A stretch of 64,000 nucleotides of DNA from UBA7985 sp002690455 (GTDB lineage: Bacteria; Pseudomonadota; Alphaproteobacteria; UBA7985). The DNA is taken from contig CBFIIW010000012.1 in the NCBI GenBank assembly GCA_965662775.1, forward strand, positions 33,369 to 97,368, in the 5' to 3' direction. Positions within the stretch are counted from its first letter, which is position 1. Every line of letters begins with the position of its first letter. The notes beneath the pieces are model-generated. The model searched no databases. It worked only from the letters and a program-made list of their open reading frames with translations, and was not told where the DNA came from. Below are positions 48,499 to 57,572 of the stretch, one piece after another. Position numbers and translations under genes: made by a program.

Positions 48499-48584
48499 GC
48501 CGCACCGATGTTTGCTGCCCCCAGTGCCGACCGCGCGCGCGCTGACATTCGGTTCCTTCATGTAGATTTGGGCGGCTTGGTCTG

Positions 48585-49499
48585 ATGCCTGCCGATCTCC
48601 GCCAGAAGGCGTTGGTCAAGCGCCGCTATTTTGTTGAATGGTGGCTCTTCCTCGGGTTCCGAGCTCTGGTCTGGCCGCTGCCCCTTCCGCTGGCGCGGGG
48701 ACTGCTCGCCGGTTTCTTCGACCTCCTTGGGCGGCTGGTGACTTCTCAGAACCAACGCATTGATCGATCATTGGCGGTTGCCTTTCCTGACCAATCCGCT
48801 GCGTGGCGGCTGCAACGCCGCCGCCGCGCGTGGCGTAACCTCGGGCGTAGTGTCGCTGAAATCATGAAGCCGGCAGCGGCGCGACGTGGGTTCGAAACCA
48901 GTTCGGATCTGCATCTGGAGCCCGAACTCAGCGCGCTCAATCATGATTCCCGCGGAACCCTGCTGCTCATGGGCCACTTTGGTGCGTGGGAAGCACTGGG
49001 TCCGCTTGCCCCGCAGTTCCGCGGGAAGGTACTGGACATCTACCGGCCACTGGAAAATCCCTTCATCGACGCCGCGGTGCATCGGGCGCGAGTCCGTTCA
49101 GGTGCCGCCTTTGTTTCTGTCTACGACCCCGATGTGGTGCGGAAAGCGGTGCGGCACTTACGAGCGGGTGGGGTGCTGTCGTTGTTCGCCGATCAGCGCT
49201 GGGCGACGGGTGAGCCGCTTTCTCTGTTTGGCCAGCCTGCACTGACATCGCTCGCCGCCGGCCTGTTCCAGCGCGCTGGTGATGCTCGGGTTGCGGTACT
49301 CTTCAGCCGTCGAGTCGAGGGTGAACCGGATCGGTCCTATGAGGTTGTTCTGCGCCCGTTACAGTGGCACGCCGAGCCTGAGGCCAGTTGGCGTGTGCGT
49401 GGCCAAGCGATCATGACCGCTTTCCACAGTGAGGTGGAAGATTGGGTCCGCGTCCACCCGGATTCGTGGTTCTGGCTGCAAGACCGGTGGAAACCCTGA
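48585..49499 (+). CDS. LpxL/HtrB-family lipid A (or related) acyltransferase
   Basis: 304 residues. H-x4-E motif MGHFGAWEALG with H131 and E136, and an N-terminal membrane segment (WWLFLGFRALVWPLPLPLARG). Transfers an acyl chain to a lipid A precursor or a related lipid on the cytoplasmic side of the inner membrane. 87 bases after nadK on the same strand; whether it acts on lipid A or on ornithine lipid is not decidable. Confidence 0.85.
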   Translation: MPADLRQKALVKRRYFVEWWLFLGFRALVWPLPLPLARGLLAGFFDLLGRLVTSQNQRIDRSLAVAFPDQSAAWRLQRRRRAWRNLGRSVAEIMKPAAARRGFETSSDLHLEPELSALNHDSRGTLLLMGHFGAWEALGPLAPQFRGKVLDIYRPLENPFIDAAVHRARVRSGAAFVSVYDPDVVRKAVRHLRAGGVLSLFADQRWATGEPLSLFGQPALTSLAAGLFQRAGDARVAVLFSRRVEGEPDRSYEVVLRPLQWHAEPEASWRVRGQAIMTAFHSEVEDWVRVHPDSWFWLQDRWKP

Positions 49500-49541
49500 A
49501 TTGCGCGCTCACCCAGACTTCTCTGGCTGGAGAAGAGCGGT

Positions 49542-50279
49542 TTATTTCCGGAAATCAGAACCTTCTTCGTCGAGGATCTTCTTTAGCTCATCGAGGTGTG
49601 CCTGGCGCAAGTCAAAGGCGTAGGTCTCCCACTGCTGCGCCGTCGTCTCCGCTAGCGCCGGTGACAGAACCCGCAGGGTTTGCCCCGATGCGTAAGCGGT
49701 CATCAACGTTTCTGCGGCCCGTTCAAGGTAGTAGAAATCATCAAAGGCATCGGCCACGCGCGGGCCAACAGTCATGGCCCCATGCGCCCCCATGAGCATG
49801 ACGGAGCGATTGCCCAGCTGACCGCTCAGCCGTTCTGCTTCGTCACCCAGCCCCATCCCGCCAAAATCCAGGTCATAGGCGATGCGGTTGTAAAACCGCG
49901 CGGTATTCTGATCGACTGGCAGTATGGTGGGGTCTTCGAGCGTCGCCAGCGCGGTCGTATATTTGGGGTGCAGATGGATGATACAGCGAGCCTGTGGGTT
50001 GTTGCGGTGCATCGCCCCGTGAATGGCAATGGCAGTCGGGTCTGGACCACCGACCTGCGGGGATGGGTTATCGCTCTCAAGGTCGACGATAATCAGGTCT
50101 GAGGCTCGTACGCGGGAGAAGTGAATCCCAGCCGGATTGACCAGAAATTGCGTTCCATCCTCGTTTATCGCGAAGCTGAAGTGATTAGCGACCGCTTCGT
50201 GCATATTCAGTCGCGCCGACCAGCGGAAAGCAGCGGCAAGATCTTCCCGCGCCGTCTGGATCTCGGTGTCAGTTAACAT
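49542..50279 (-). CDS. Class II aldolase/adducin family protein
   Basis: About 245 residues. The metal-binding IIHLHPKY (H-x-H pair) lies near residue 102 and the third His in LMGAHGAMTVG near 165, with an N-terminal Glu/Asn-containing NHFSF segment. The family cleaves or decarboxylates sugar phosphates and related compounds (fuculose-, ribulose-phosphate and others); some members are not aldolases. ATG at 50279 has a good GAGAGG; the longer start at 50318 does not. Not clearly linked to the neighbours. Confidence 0.84.
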   Translation of the reverse strand: MLTDTEIQTAREDLAAAFRWSARLNMHEAVANHFSFAINEDGTQFLVNPAGIHFSRVRASDLIIVDLESDNPSPQVGGPDPTAIAIHGAMHRNNPQARCIIHLHPKYTTALATLEDPTILPVDQNTARFYNRIAYDLDFGGMGLGDEAERLSGQLGNRSVMLMGAHGAMTVGPRVADAFDDFYYLERAAETLMTAYASGQTLRVLSPALAETTAQQWETYAFDLRQAHLDELKKILDEEGSDFRK

Positions 50280-50345
50280 TGTGCATCCTCTCGCCTTACC
50301 CGAGGCCGGTCGAGCCATAAATTAGCGTCACGATCAGACCAGCAG

Positions 50346-51383
50346 TCAGGTTGATTTCCCGGGCGAAGCTTGCCGCAGCCGCGCGGCGAGGGCTTTTATC
50401 TGCGCGTCATTGTTGTCCAACCATCGCACCGAACCTTGCTTAAGGCGGTTGAGGTTGTCGGGACGATGGTCATCAAGCTCGTCTGTCGGGCGTTGGTCTT
50501 CTGGAAAGGCATCCCAGTCAACGGCCAACCGATGGAGGTGAACGCCTGGCACCTGCGTTTCGACAAAAGCGTGAACTTGTTCGTTGAGGGCCTGCACTTG
50601 TACGTCGAACACCGGCTTGAGCCATGAAATGCCACCCCATTGTCGGGCCTGTTCGACGCTAATCTGAGGGGGCCGCCCACCCGGGCCGACACTGACCAGT
50701 TCGATCGGCCGATCGACGCCAAAGCGGTCGCGTACCTCTGTCAGCGCTTGCAATACGGGTGCATTGGCGTAAATGCCGCCATCCACACACCAGTATTCTC
50801 TCCCACGGGTAGAGGTAATGCGGACCGGTGGGAAGAAGGCGGGGGCTGCGGTGGTTGCACGGGCAAGGTCGACCAGCCGAAAATCCTCTGCTTCCCCGCT
50901 TTCATCGCGGCCCCTGATCGAACCAAACATCTTCAGACGGCCCTCCTCGATCAGGTAACTGGCAACCAGGCAAGGCACCTGGCACTCGCTCAGCCACCGC
51001 TCACCCAAAACGTCTCCTGCGACGGCATCAAAGCCCGAAGCAAGGTATCGCGACCCTCGGATCAACGCGGGCAGGCGCACCGGGTTCGGAGCACGGCGGA
51101 ACACGTCCTCTGCGCGATTGTGGAATATGTCCGAAAGCTCATAGGCATGCCCGATACTATCGCTGGCCAGTGCCATAACTGAGATTCCGCCCGAGGATGT
51201 TCCGGCCAGCAGATCAAAGTGCGCGCGGAGGCGGCTCCCCAACCGCTCTTCAAGGCGACCGAGGATCTGGCCGGTTACGATGCCGCGCACTCCACCGCCT
51301 TCCACCACCAGCACGCGGATCGGCGTCTGGGAGGCGGGGTGGGGTGACTTACGACCGAGTAGACGAGAAAGAAGTGTTTTCAT
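50346..51383 (-). CDS. Patatin-like phospholipase
   Basis: 345 residues. Oxyanion loop GGGVRG (29-34), nucleophile Ser63 in GTSSGG (61-66) and the DGGIYANAP dyad near residue 199 are complete, so it should be an active lipid acyl hydrolase. No signal peptide or toxin-secretion motif; the N-terminus has a short basic stretch. Begins 16 bases after the ferredoxin reductase gene, hence likely cotranscribed. Confidence 0.87.
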   Translation of the reverse strand: MKTLLSRLLGRKSPHPASQTPIRVLVVEGGGVRGIVTGQILGRLEERLGSRLRAHFDLLAGTSSGGISVMALASDSIGHAYELSDIFHNRAEDVFRRAPNPVRLPALIRGSRYLASGFDAVAGDVLGERWLSECQVPCLVASYLIEEGRLKMFGSIRGRDESGEAEDFRLVDLARATTAAPAFFPPVRITSTRGREYWCVDGGIYANAPVLQALTEVRDRFGVDRPIELVSVGPGGRPPQISVEQARQWGGISWLKPVFDVQVQALNEQVHAFVETQVPGVHLHRLAVDWDAFPEDQRPTDELDDHRPDNLNRLKQGSVRWLDNNDAQIKALAARLRQASPGKST

Positions 51384-51399
51384 GTCCCTAAAGTGGGTA

Positions 51400-52581
51400 T
51401 CAGCGGCGCGCTTTGAAGACCGCCTTTAACGAACCCGCGGTTTCCAGTTCTGTGGGGGAGACCGGTACACTACCGAATTCCAGCAGGCGGCGGGCGGATA
51501 GGTGCTCAGCCCCATTACTCAGCGTTTCACAGGCGACAAGTTTACCGGCGGCGAAGTGGTAAATAGCCATCCCATCGAGGCCCTCACCCATCTGCACCTG
51601 CTGTGTCCCAGGCGGGATCAAACCCGCGAGCTGATATTTGACGTCATATTGGTCAGACCAGAACCAGGGAACCGCCTGATAGGTTTCCTCGTCCGCACTG
51701 GCGATCTGCCCGGCGATAAGGTTCGCCTGATCGATCGCGTTTTGCACGCTTTCCAGCCGTATAGGACCGTCCCAATAAGGGGTCGGGCCTCTTGCGCAGT
51801 CTCCGGCGGCGAAGACATCCGGGGCGCTTGTGCGCATTTGGGCATCGATCAAAATACCGCCATCGCAAGCAATCCCCGCCGCCTCTGCGAGGCCCTGCAC
51901 CGGCAATCCACCAATCCCGAGCAGCACGACATCTGCATCGAGACTGTCAAAATCGACGCCTTCGTTCAGGCGTAGATCGACCCCGGCCTGCCGGTGACGG
52001 GCTTCCAGTGCGGCGGACACGGCCGGTGACGCGACCCGCGCCAGAATGCGGTCCTGCATCTCGTAAACGGTGACAGTCTTGCCTGCTTTTGCAGCCGTGG
52101 CTGCGACTTCGAGACCGATGAAACCTGCGCCGACAATGGCAATGGTTTGAGCCATGTCGAGGGCGGCGCTGAGCGCGTCGGCGTCATCACGGGTTTTGAG
52201 GGTGTAGCAGCGCCCTTCAAGTCGGGCGGGCACAGGGACGCGCCGGGGCGTGCCGCCGGTTGCAATAATCAGGTTTTTGTAGGACAGCGTGCCAGCCGTT
52301 GTGGTGACAGTGCGCGCGGCGGTGTCAATCGCGGTGACGGCCTCGCCCAGACGCAGATTAATCTCTTTTTCAGGGTAGAAATTCTCAGGCCGGAAGGGCA
52401 GACGGTCGCCGTCAAGTTCACCCTGCAGATAGGCCTTGGACAAAGGTGGCTGCTGATAGGGGAGGTGGGCTTCATCGCCAATAAGAGTGATGGTGGCTGT
52501 ATAGCCCTTGAGCCGGAGTTGGATCGCGGCCTGATAACCGGCCTGACCGGCGCCGACAATGACTGTGCCGTTGTCTGCCAA
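51400..52581 (-). CDS. FAD-dependent ferredoxin reductase (putidaredoxin/rhodocoxin reductase type)
   Basis: 393 residues. Two Rossmann domains: FAD-binding IVGAGQAGYQAAIQLRLKG near residue 8 and NAD-binding IVGAGFIGLEVAATAAKAG near 148, then DVFAAGDCARGP near 254. Transfers electrons from NADH to a ferredoxin that would feed a P450 or ring oxygenase; neither partner is nearby. Possibly in one transcript with the downstream patatin. Confidence 0.87.
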   Translation of the reverse strand: MADNGTVIVGAGQAGYQAAIQLRLKGYTATITLIGDEAHLPYQQPPLSKAYLQGELDGDRLPFRPENFYPEKEINLRLGEAVTAIDTAARTVTTTAGTLSYKNLIIATGGTPRRVPVPARLEGRCYTLKTRDDADALSAALDMAQTIAIVGAGFIGLEVAATAAKAGKTVTVYEMQDRILARVASPAVSAALEARHRQAGVDLRLNEGVDFDSLDADVVLLGIGGLPVQGLAEAAGIACDGGILIDAQMRTSAPDVFAAGDCARGPTPYWDGPIRLESVQNAIDQANLIAGQIASADEETYQAVPWFWSDQYDVKYQLAGLIPPGTQQVQMGEGLDGMAIYHFAAGKLVACETLSNGAEHLSARRLLEFGSVPVSPTELETAGSLKAVFKARR

Positions 52582-52663
52582 GAGGTAGATCCTTCTGGAA
52601 TAGGGAGAGCGGGAGGTAGAGGGCGGACCAGTGATGGATTTAGCAGGGAAAGATCAAGCCCAA

Positions 52664-52700
52664 AGGGAAAAAGAAACGGGACCAGCGCTGCTGGCCCCGT
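52664..52700 (-). terminator. Intrinsic terminator after katG
   Basis: On the minus strand an 11-base stem with one G-U pair (ACGGGGCCAGC ... GCTGGTCCCGT) around a 3-base loop is followed by TTTCTTTTTCCC. Lies 19 bases after the katG stop, a textbook intrinsic terminator. It separates katG from the ferredoxin reductase gene downstream. Confidence 0.85.
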
Positions 52701-52718
52701 CTGACGTAATCCCAGCGC

Positions 52719-54896
52719 TTAATGTAGCAGGTCGAAGCGATCAGCATCCATCACTTTGGTCCAGGCTGCCACGAAGTCGCGGACGAACTTATCGGCGTTG
52801 TCGTCCTGCGCGTAGACCTCAGCAAAGCCTCGCAGGATCGAGTTAGAGCCAAAGACGAGATCGACGCTGCTCGCAGTAAATCGCACCTCACCGCTTGCAC
52901 GATCCCGCAGCTCATAGGTGCCGCCATCCACCGGGTGCCAGCTCATCGACATATCCGTCAGGTTGACGAAGAAGTCTGGGGTCAACTGACCAACACGGTC
53001 GGTGAATACGCCATGGCCGCCGCCGCCGTAGTTGGTGCCAAGAACGCGCATCCCGCCGACCAGTACGGTCATTTCAGCACCGGTGAGGCCCAGCAGCTGC
53101 GCCCGGTCCAGCATCATAGCTTCGGGCGACACGGCGTAGGCCTTCATCTCCCAGTTGCGGAAGCCGTCCGCCAGCGGTTCAAGGACGGAGAAGCTGTCCG
53201 CGTCAGTCTCGACATCGCTGGCATCGCCCCGACCGGGGGTGAAAGGCACCTCGGCGCTGAAGCCGGCTGCGCTGATGGACTGCTCCAGACCGACGTTCCC
53301 GGCAAGGACGATCACGTCAGCGACCGATGCTCCGGTCTCTGCCGCGATGGGCTCCAGAGTCGCAAGCACGCGAGAAAGACGCTCAGGCTCGTTGCCAGCC
53401 CAGTCTTTCTGTGGAGCAAGCCGGATGCGAGCACCATTTGCCCCACCGCGCTTGTCTGAGCTTCGGAAGGTCCGCGCACTGTCCCAAGCGGTGGCAATCA
53501 TATCGGCTCCAGAAAGGCCACTTGCCGCAATCTTCGCCTTGACGGCTGCCACGTCGTAGTCGCTGTTGCCTGCCGGGATCGGATCCTGCCAGATCAGGTC
53601 TTCGGCGGGCACGTCCGGGCCGTAGTAGTTTGCGCGCGGGCCCATGTCGCGGTGGGTCAGCTTGAACCACGCCCGACCAAAGGTGTCCGCAAAGTAGTCC
53701 GGGTCTGACCTGAATTTCTGACAGATTTCATTGTAAATCGGATCTGCCTTCATCGCCATATCGGCGTCGGTCATCAGCGGCAGGGCACGCTTGGCCGGGT
53801 CACTCGGGTCAACGGGCATCTCGCTTTCCGGCATGTCAACCGGCTTCCACTGATTGGCGCCTGCCGGAGATTTTGTCAGTTCCCATTCGTAGCCGAACAG
53901 ATAGTCAAAGTAGCCCATGTCCCATTGGGTCGGGTTCTTTGACCAGGCACCTTCAATCCCGGAGGTAAAGGCATTGGCTGCCTTGCCGTCATGGCCGGGG
54001 TTAGACCAGCCAAAGCCCTGAGCGTGCACCGGGCAGCCTTCCGGTTCCGCACCGATGTTGGCATGATCACCACCGCCATGGGCCTTGCCGACGGTATGAC
54101 CGCCGCAGGTCAGCGCAGCGGTTTCTTCGTCATTCATGGCCATCCGACCAAAGGTTTCGCGCACGTGCAGTGCAGTCAGCACCGGATCCGGTTTGCCATT
54201 GACACCCTCGGGGTTGACGTAGATCAGCCCCATGTGAACCGCGGCCAGCGGGTTCTCCATGGTTTCGGGCACTTCAAGATCACCATAGCGGTTCTCGGAA
54301 GGAGCTAACCATTCATTTTCTGAACCCCAGTAAACGTCCTTTTCCGGTCCCCAAATGTCTTCACGACCGAAACCGAAGCCAAAGGTCTTCAGGCCCATGG
54401 ATTCATAGGCCATGTTCCCGGCGAGAATAATCAGATCGGCCCAGGACAACGCATTGCCGTACTTCTTTTTGACGGGCCATAGCAGGCGGCGCGCCTTGTC
54501 CAGGCTGGCATTGTCGGGCCAGGAATTCAGGGGCGCGAAGCGAATGTTGCCTGAACCCGCACCGCCGCGACCATCGCCCATGCGGTAGGAGCCTGCCGAG
54601 TGCCACGCCAGGCGGATCATCAGACCGCCGTAGTGGCCCCAGTCTGCTGGCCACCAAGGCTGGCTTTCGGTCAGCAGCGCTTCCACGTCGGCCTTTACGC
54701 CGTCATAGTCGAGTGTCCTGACCGCCGCGCGGTGGTCGTAGTCTGCATCCATGGGATTGGTGCGGGCACCGTGCTGATGCAGGATGTCGAGGTTGAGTGA
54801 CTCCGGCCACCACTTGGTAACTGCATTGTTCAGGGCGGTGTTACCGCCGTGCATTACCGGGCAGCCGCCGCCCATTTTCGCGTTGCTTCCGTCCAT
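52719..54896 (-). CDS. katG: Catalase-peroxidase
   Basis: 725 residues after the ATG at 54896, which has CAGGAGAGA ideally placed; the open frame to 55154 upstream is non-coding. The distal RLAWHSAGSYR with catalytic Arg/Trp/His, the GLIYVNPEGV tyrosine of the Met-Tyr-Trp crosslink and the proximal-His CGGHTVGKAHG are all present, then the second, non-heme peroxidase domain. Detoxifies hydrogen peroxide. Monocistronic between a terminator and its own promoter region; no OxyR gene nearby. Confidence 0.97.
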   Translation of the reverse strand: MDGSNAKMGGGCPVMHGGNTALNNAVTKWWPESLNLDILHQHGARTNPMDADYDHRAAVRTLDYDGVKADVEALLTESQPWWPADWGHYGGLMIRLAWHSAGSYRMGDGRGGAGSGNIRFAPLNSWPDNASLDKARRLLWPVKKKYGNALSWADLIILAGNMAYESMGLKTFGFGFGREDIWGPEKDVYWGSENEWLAPSENRYGDLEVPETMENPLAAVHMGLIYVNPEGVNGKPDPVLTALHVRETFGRMAMNDEETAALTCGGHTVGKAHGGGDHANIGAEPEGCPVHAQGFGWSNPGHDGKAANAFTSGIEGAWSKNPTQWDMGYFDYLFGYEWELTKSPAGANQWKPVDMPESEMPVDPSDPAKRALPLMTDADMAMKADPIYNEICQKFRSDPDYFADTFGRAWFKLTHRDMGPRANYYGPDVPAEDLIWQDPIPAGNSDYDVAAVKAKIAASGLSGADMIATAWDSARTFRSSDKRGGANGARIRLAPQKDWAGNEPERLSRVLATLEPIAAETGASVADVIVLAGNVGLEQSISAAGFSAEVPFTPGRGDASDVETDADSFSVLEPLADGFRNWEMKAYAVSPEAMMLDRAQLLGLTGAEMTVLVGGMRVLGTNYGGGGHGVFTDRVGQLTPDFFVNLTDMSMSWHPVDGGTYELRDRASGEVRFTASSVDLVFGSNSILRGFAEVYAQDDNADKFVRDFVAAWTKVMDADRFDLLH

Positions 54897-55212
54897 TTTC
54901 GTCTCTCCTGAAAGGCTATGGCCTGAGGGTGTAACGGTCGATGGCCGTCTCCCTCGTTCGCCGCGAACTCTACGAACTCGTATAGCGCAGGTCCAATGCG
55001 ATTTCTGCAGTTTCGCGACACAAATTATCGATGACAAAGACACAGCCGCAAATCCTACTGAATGGAAGCCTGCAAAGTGTCTCAGTCCGTGTGACAGGCT
55101 GCACCGGCTTGCATCTGAAATGTCAGGGTTGATTTTGCTACCGCAACAATTCATCGGTGCTGGCTTGTGCTCTCATTGCGAATTCGTGCACAGGTTGGTA
55201 GCAGATGTGAGC

Positions 55213-55235
55213 CTTTACCTCTTGCCGAGGTAAAG
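55213..55235. promoter_or_regulatory. Perfect 9-base inverted repeat upstream of xsc
   Basis: CTTTACCTC and GAGGTAAAG separated by TTGCC, 108 bases before the xsc start. It could be an operator or a transcribed hairpin; no T-run follows, so a terminator is unlikely. Confidence 0.45.
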
Positions 55236-55309
55236 CCGTCTCTGTAGCACGATATCTGGTGCGGTAGGGGCTACAAACGGGCTGCCATCCGCAAATAGTC
55301 GCGAAATGC

Positions 55310-55324
55310 CGGGATTTAATCCCG
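55310..55324. promoter_or_regulatory. Palindrome close before xsc
   Basis: CGGGATT-T-AATCCCG, a 15-base palindrome with one central base, ending 18 bases before the xsc ATG and just before its AAGGA ribosome site. At this place a bound protein would block initiation or translation, so it is a good repressor-operator candidate. Confidence 0.45.
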
Positions 55325-55342
55325 CAACCAAGGAATTCTGCA

Positions 55343-57121
55343 ATGAAAATGACGACCGAAGAGGCTTTTGTAAAAGTTCTTCAGATGCATGGCATAGAGC
55401 ATGCATTCGGGATCATCGGGTCAGCAATGATGCCGATCTCGGATCTTTTTCCGCAGGCCGGGATCAAATTCTGGGACTGCGCGCACGAATGTAACGCCGG
55501 CATGTCGGCCGATGGCTACAGTCGCGCGACGGGCAAAATGTCGATGGCGATTGCGCAGAATGGCCCGGGCATCACGAATTTCGTGACTCCGATCAAGACC
55601 GCATACTGGAACCACACACCGCTGCTCCTCGTTACACCACAAGCAGCGAACAAGACGATTGGTCAGGGCGGCTTTCAGGAAGTCGAGCAGATGGCGCTGT
55701 TCAAAGATATGGTCTGCTATCAGGAAGAGGTACGCGACCCTTCCCGCGTGGCGGAAGTGCTCAACCGCGTGATCGAGAAGGCTTTCCGCGGCTCTGCACC
55801 AGCGCAGATCAACGTCCCGCGCGACTTCTGGACTCAAGTAATCGACATTGACTTGCCTCAGATCGTCCGCATCGGCCGTTCTGCGGGTGATGCCGATGCC
55901 ATTGATCGCGCGGCTGCGCTGCTGTCCGAGGCTGAATTCCCCGTCATCTTGAATGGCGCCGGTGTTGTCCTTGGTGGAGCAATTCCAACCTCCGTTGAGC
56001 TGGCCGAGCGCCTCGACGCGCCAGTGTGCTGCAACTACCAGCATAACGACGCTTTCCCCGGCTCCCACCCGCTGGCATGCGGTCCGCTGGGCTACAACGG
56101 CTCCAAGGCCGCGATGGAGCTGATCGCAAAAGCCGACGTTATTCTGGCACTTGGCACGCGCCTGAACCCATTCTCTACCCTGCCGGGCTATGGCATTGAT
56201 TACTGGCCCAAAGACGCAAAGCTGATCCAGGTCGATATCAACGCCGATCGCATAGGTCTGACGAAGCGGGTCGAAGTCGGGATTCAGGGCGACGCTAAGC
56301 TGGTCGCTGAGCAACTGCTTGCGCGTTTGACCCCGGCAGCGGGTGACGCCGGTCGCGCGGATCGAAAGGCGCTGATCGCCGATACCAAATCCCGCTGGTC
56401 GCAACAGCTGACCTCAATGGATCACGAAGACGACGATCCGGGCACCAACTGGAACGAGCGTGCGCGCGGCCGCGAACCGGAGCGGATGTCTCCACGGATG
56501 GCGTGGCGCGCGATCATGTCGGCGCTGCCCAAGGAAGCCATCATCTCCTCCGACATCGGCAACAACTGCGCGATCGGCAACGCTTATCCTAGCTTTGAAG
56601 AAGGGCGAAAGTACCTCGCGCCCGGACTTTTCGGTCCCTGCGGCTATGGTCTGCCGTCCATCCTCGGTGCCAAGATTGGTCGGCCGGACGTACCCGTTGT
56701 TGGCTTTGCTGGTGACGGTGCCTTCGGTATCTCGATGAACGAAATGACCGCTTGCGGCCGCAATGACTGGCCACCGATCACCATGATCATCTTCCGCAAC
56801 TATCAGTGGGGGGCGGAGAAGCGGAATACCACGCTATGGTTCGATGATAACTTCGTTGGCACCGAGCTTAACCTCGGCGTCGAGTACGCAAAAATCGCCG
56901 ATGCCTGTGGCCTTAAGGGCGTACAGGTGACCACCATGGACGATCTGACCGCAGCGCTAAACACCGCTGTGCAGGAGCAAATGAACGATGGTGTAACCAC
57001 GTTTATCGAAGTGGTGCTGAATCAGGAACTGGGTGAGCCTTTCCGCCGCGACGCGATGAAAAAGCCGGTATCTGTCGCTGGCATTGATCCCGCCGATATG
57101 CGTCCGCAGCAAATGGCCTGA
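55343..57121 (+). CDS. xsc: Sulfoacetaldehyde acetyltransferase
   Basis: Thiamine-diphosphate enzyme that converts sulfoacetaldehyde and phosphate to acetyl phosphate and sulfite, the step after taurine deamination. 592 residues, family length. The catalytic Glu lies in AHECNAG (E49), TPP-binding GDGAFG at about 457-462 with the GRNDW...NYQW continuation, and the family-specific GGFQEVEQMALF near residue 110 distinguishes it from acetolactate synthases. Directly upstream of the tauABC importer, separated by its own terminator. Confidence 0.96.
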   Translation: MKMTTEEAFVKVLQMHGIEHAFGIIGSAMMPISDLFPQAGIKFWDCAHECNAGMSADGYSRATGKMSMAIAQNGPGITNFVTPIKTAYWNHTPLLLVTPQAANKTIGQGGFQEVEQMALFKDMVCYQEEVRDPSRVAEVLNRVIEKAFRGSAPAQINVPRDFWTQVIDIDLPQIVRIGRSAGDADAIDRAAALLSEAEFPVILNGAGVVLGGAIPTSVELAERLDAPVCCNYQHNDAFPGSHPLACGPLGYNGSKAAMELIAKADVILALGTRLNPFSTLPGYGIDYWPKDAKLIQVDINADRIGLTKRVEVGIQGDAKLVAEQLLARLTPAAGDAGRADRKALIADTKSRWSQQLTSMDHEDDDPGTNWNERARGREPERMSPRMAWRAIMSALPKEAIISSDIGNNCAIGNAYPSFEEGRKYLAPGLFGPCGYGLPSILGAKIGRPDVPVVGFAGDGAFGISMNEMTACGRNDWPPITMIIFRNYQWGAEKRNTTLWFDDNFVGTELNLGVEYAKIADACGLKGVQVTTMDDLTAALNTAVQEQMNDGVTTFIEVVLNQELGEPFRRDAMKKPVSVAGIDPADMRPQQMA

Positions 57122-57179
57122 AGTCCAGCGATTTCGGGGATTTTCAGATACGCTGAGCCCCCTTAAACCAGTCAATCGA

Positions 57180-57203
57180 GGGCGCCCGCGGGCGCCCTTT
57201 CTT
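57180..57203 (+). terminator. Intrinsic terminator after xsc
   Basis: GGGCGCCC-GC-GGGCGCCC hairpin followed by TTTCTTTC, 58 bases after the xsc stop. The arms are self-complementary, so a strong stem is expected. Confidence 0.78.
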
Positions 57204-57307
57204 TCTGCTTGTTGCGGGCAAGTGCTGAAAGACACCTTATCGTTTGCACCGGAAACGCGTATTAAGGGATCGCCTCCCTTGGGACAGTCACGGCGCATAA
57301 GGTCTCG

Positions 57308-57320
57308 GAATCCCGGATTC
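57308..57320. promoter_or_regulatory. Small palindrome before tauA
   Basis: GAATCC-C-GGATTC, 13 bases, about 250 bases before tauA. It shares the AATCCCG core with the xsc palindrome at 55310-55324. Confidence 0.3.
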
Positions 57321-57572
57321 TCTCACGAGAAACTATGGTCTGGCTGATGGTTTTGCTTAAAAAGTAACCAGAGCGGCTAAGTCTGTCTGATATGTGACAT
57401 TTCCGAGATTGTACGTATCAGTTTTGTTGCAATCACCCCAAGCGGGTGCGACAACTAGGCCAGATAAGACGAATTATTCTTATCTACGGGAGGATTCGTG
57501 TCCAAAGAAACCTGATGGGTTCTTTGTGCCGATGCGAACCAAAACGCGAGAGAGAATTAGGAGCTCGATACT

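Larger units (their letters stand above)
54897..55342. other. Divergent intergenic region katG / xsc
   Basis: 446 bases without a gene. It must hold the katG promoter on the left and the xsc promoter on the right. Inverted repeats seen: TACGA-AC-TCGTA at 54971-54982, about 75 bases before katG; CTTTACCTC-N5-GAGGTAAAG at 55213-55235; CGGGATT-T-AATCCCG at 55310-55324. No -10/-35 pair stands out. Confidence 0.55.
57122..57572. other. Intergenic region xsc / tauA
   Basis: 451 bases without a gene. It holds the xsc terminator at 57180-57203, a small palindrome GAATCC-C-GGATTC (57308-57320) and, further down, an AT-rich stretch with a GGGAGG before a GTG (about 57487-57500). That GTG opens only a five-codon frame, so I treat it as noise or a very short leader. 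The tauA promoter presumably lies between 57300 and 57480. Confidence 0.5.

Noticed and set aside
54897..55154. N-terminal extension of the katG frame
   Set aside because: The ATG at 54896 has an ideal CAGGAGAGA ribosome site and the upstream residues do not match KatG.
55421..56404. Minus-strand open frame (327 aa) inside xsc
   Set aside because: Mirror of the TPP-enzyme reading frame; no motif of its own.
57487..57515. Possible leader peptide GTG-TCC-AAA-GAA-ACC-TGA before tauA
   Set aside because: Only five codons with no regulatory codon bias and no adjoining attenuator structure; GGGAGG could be chance.
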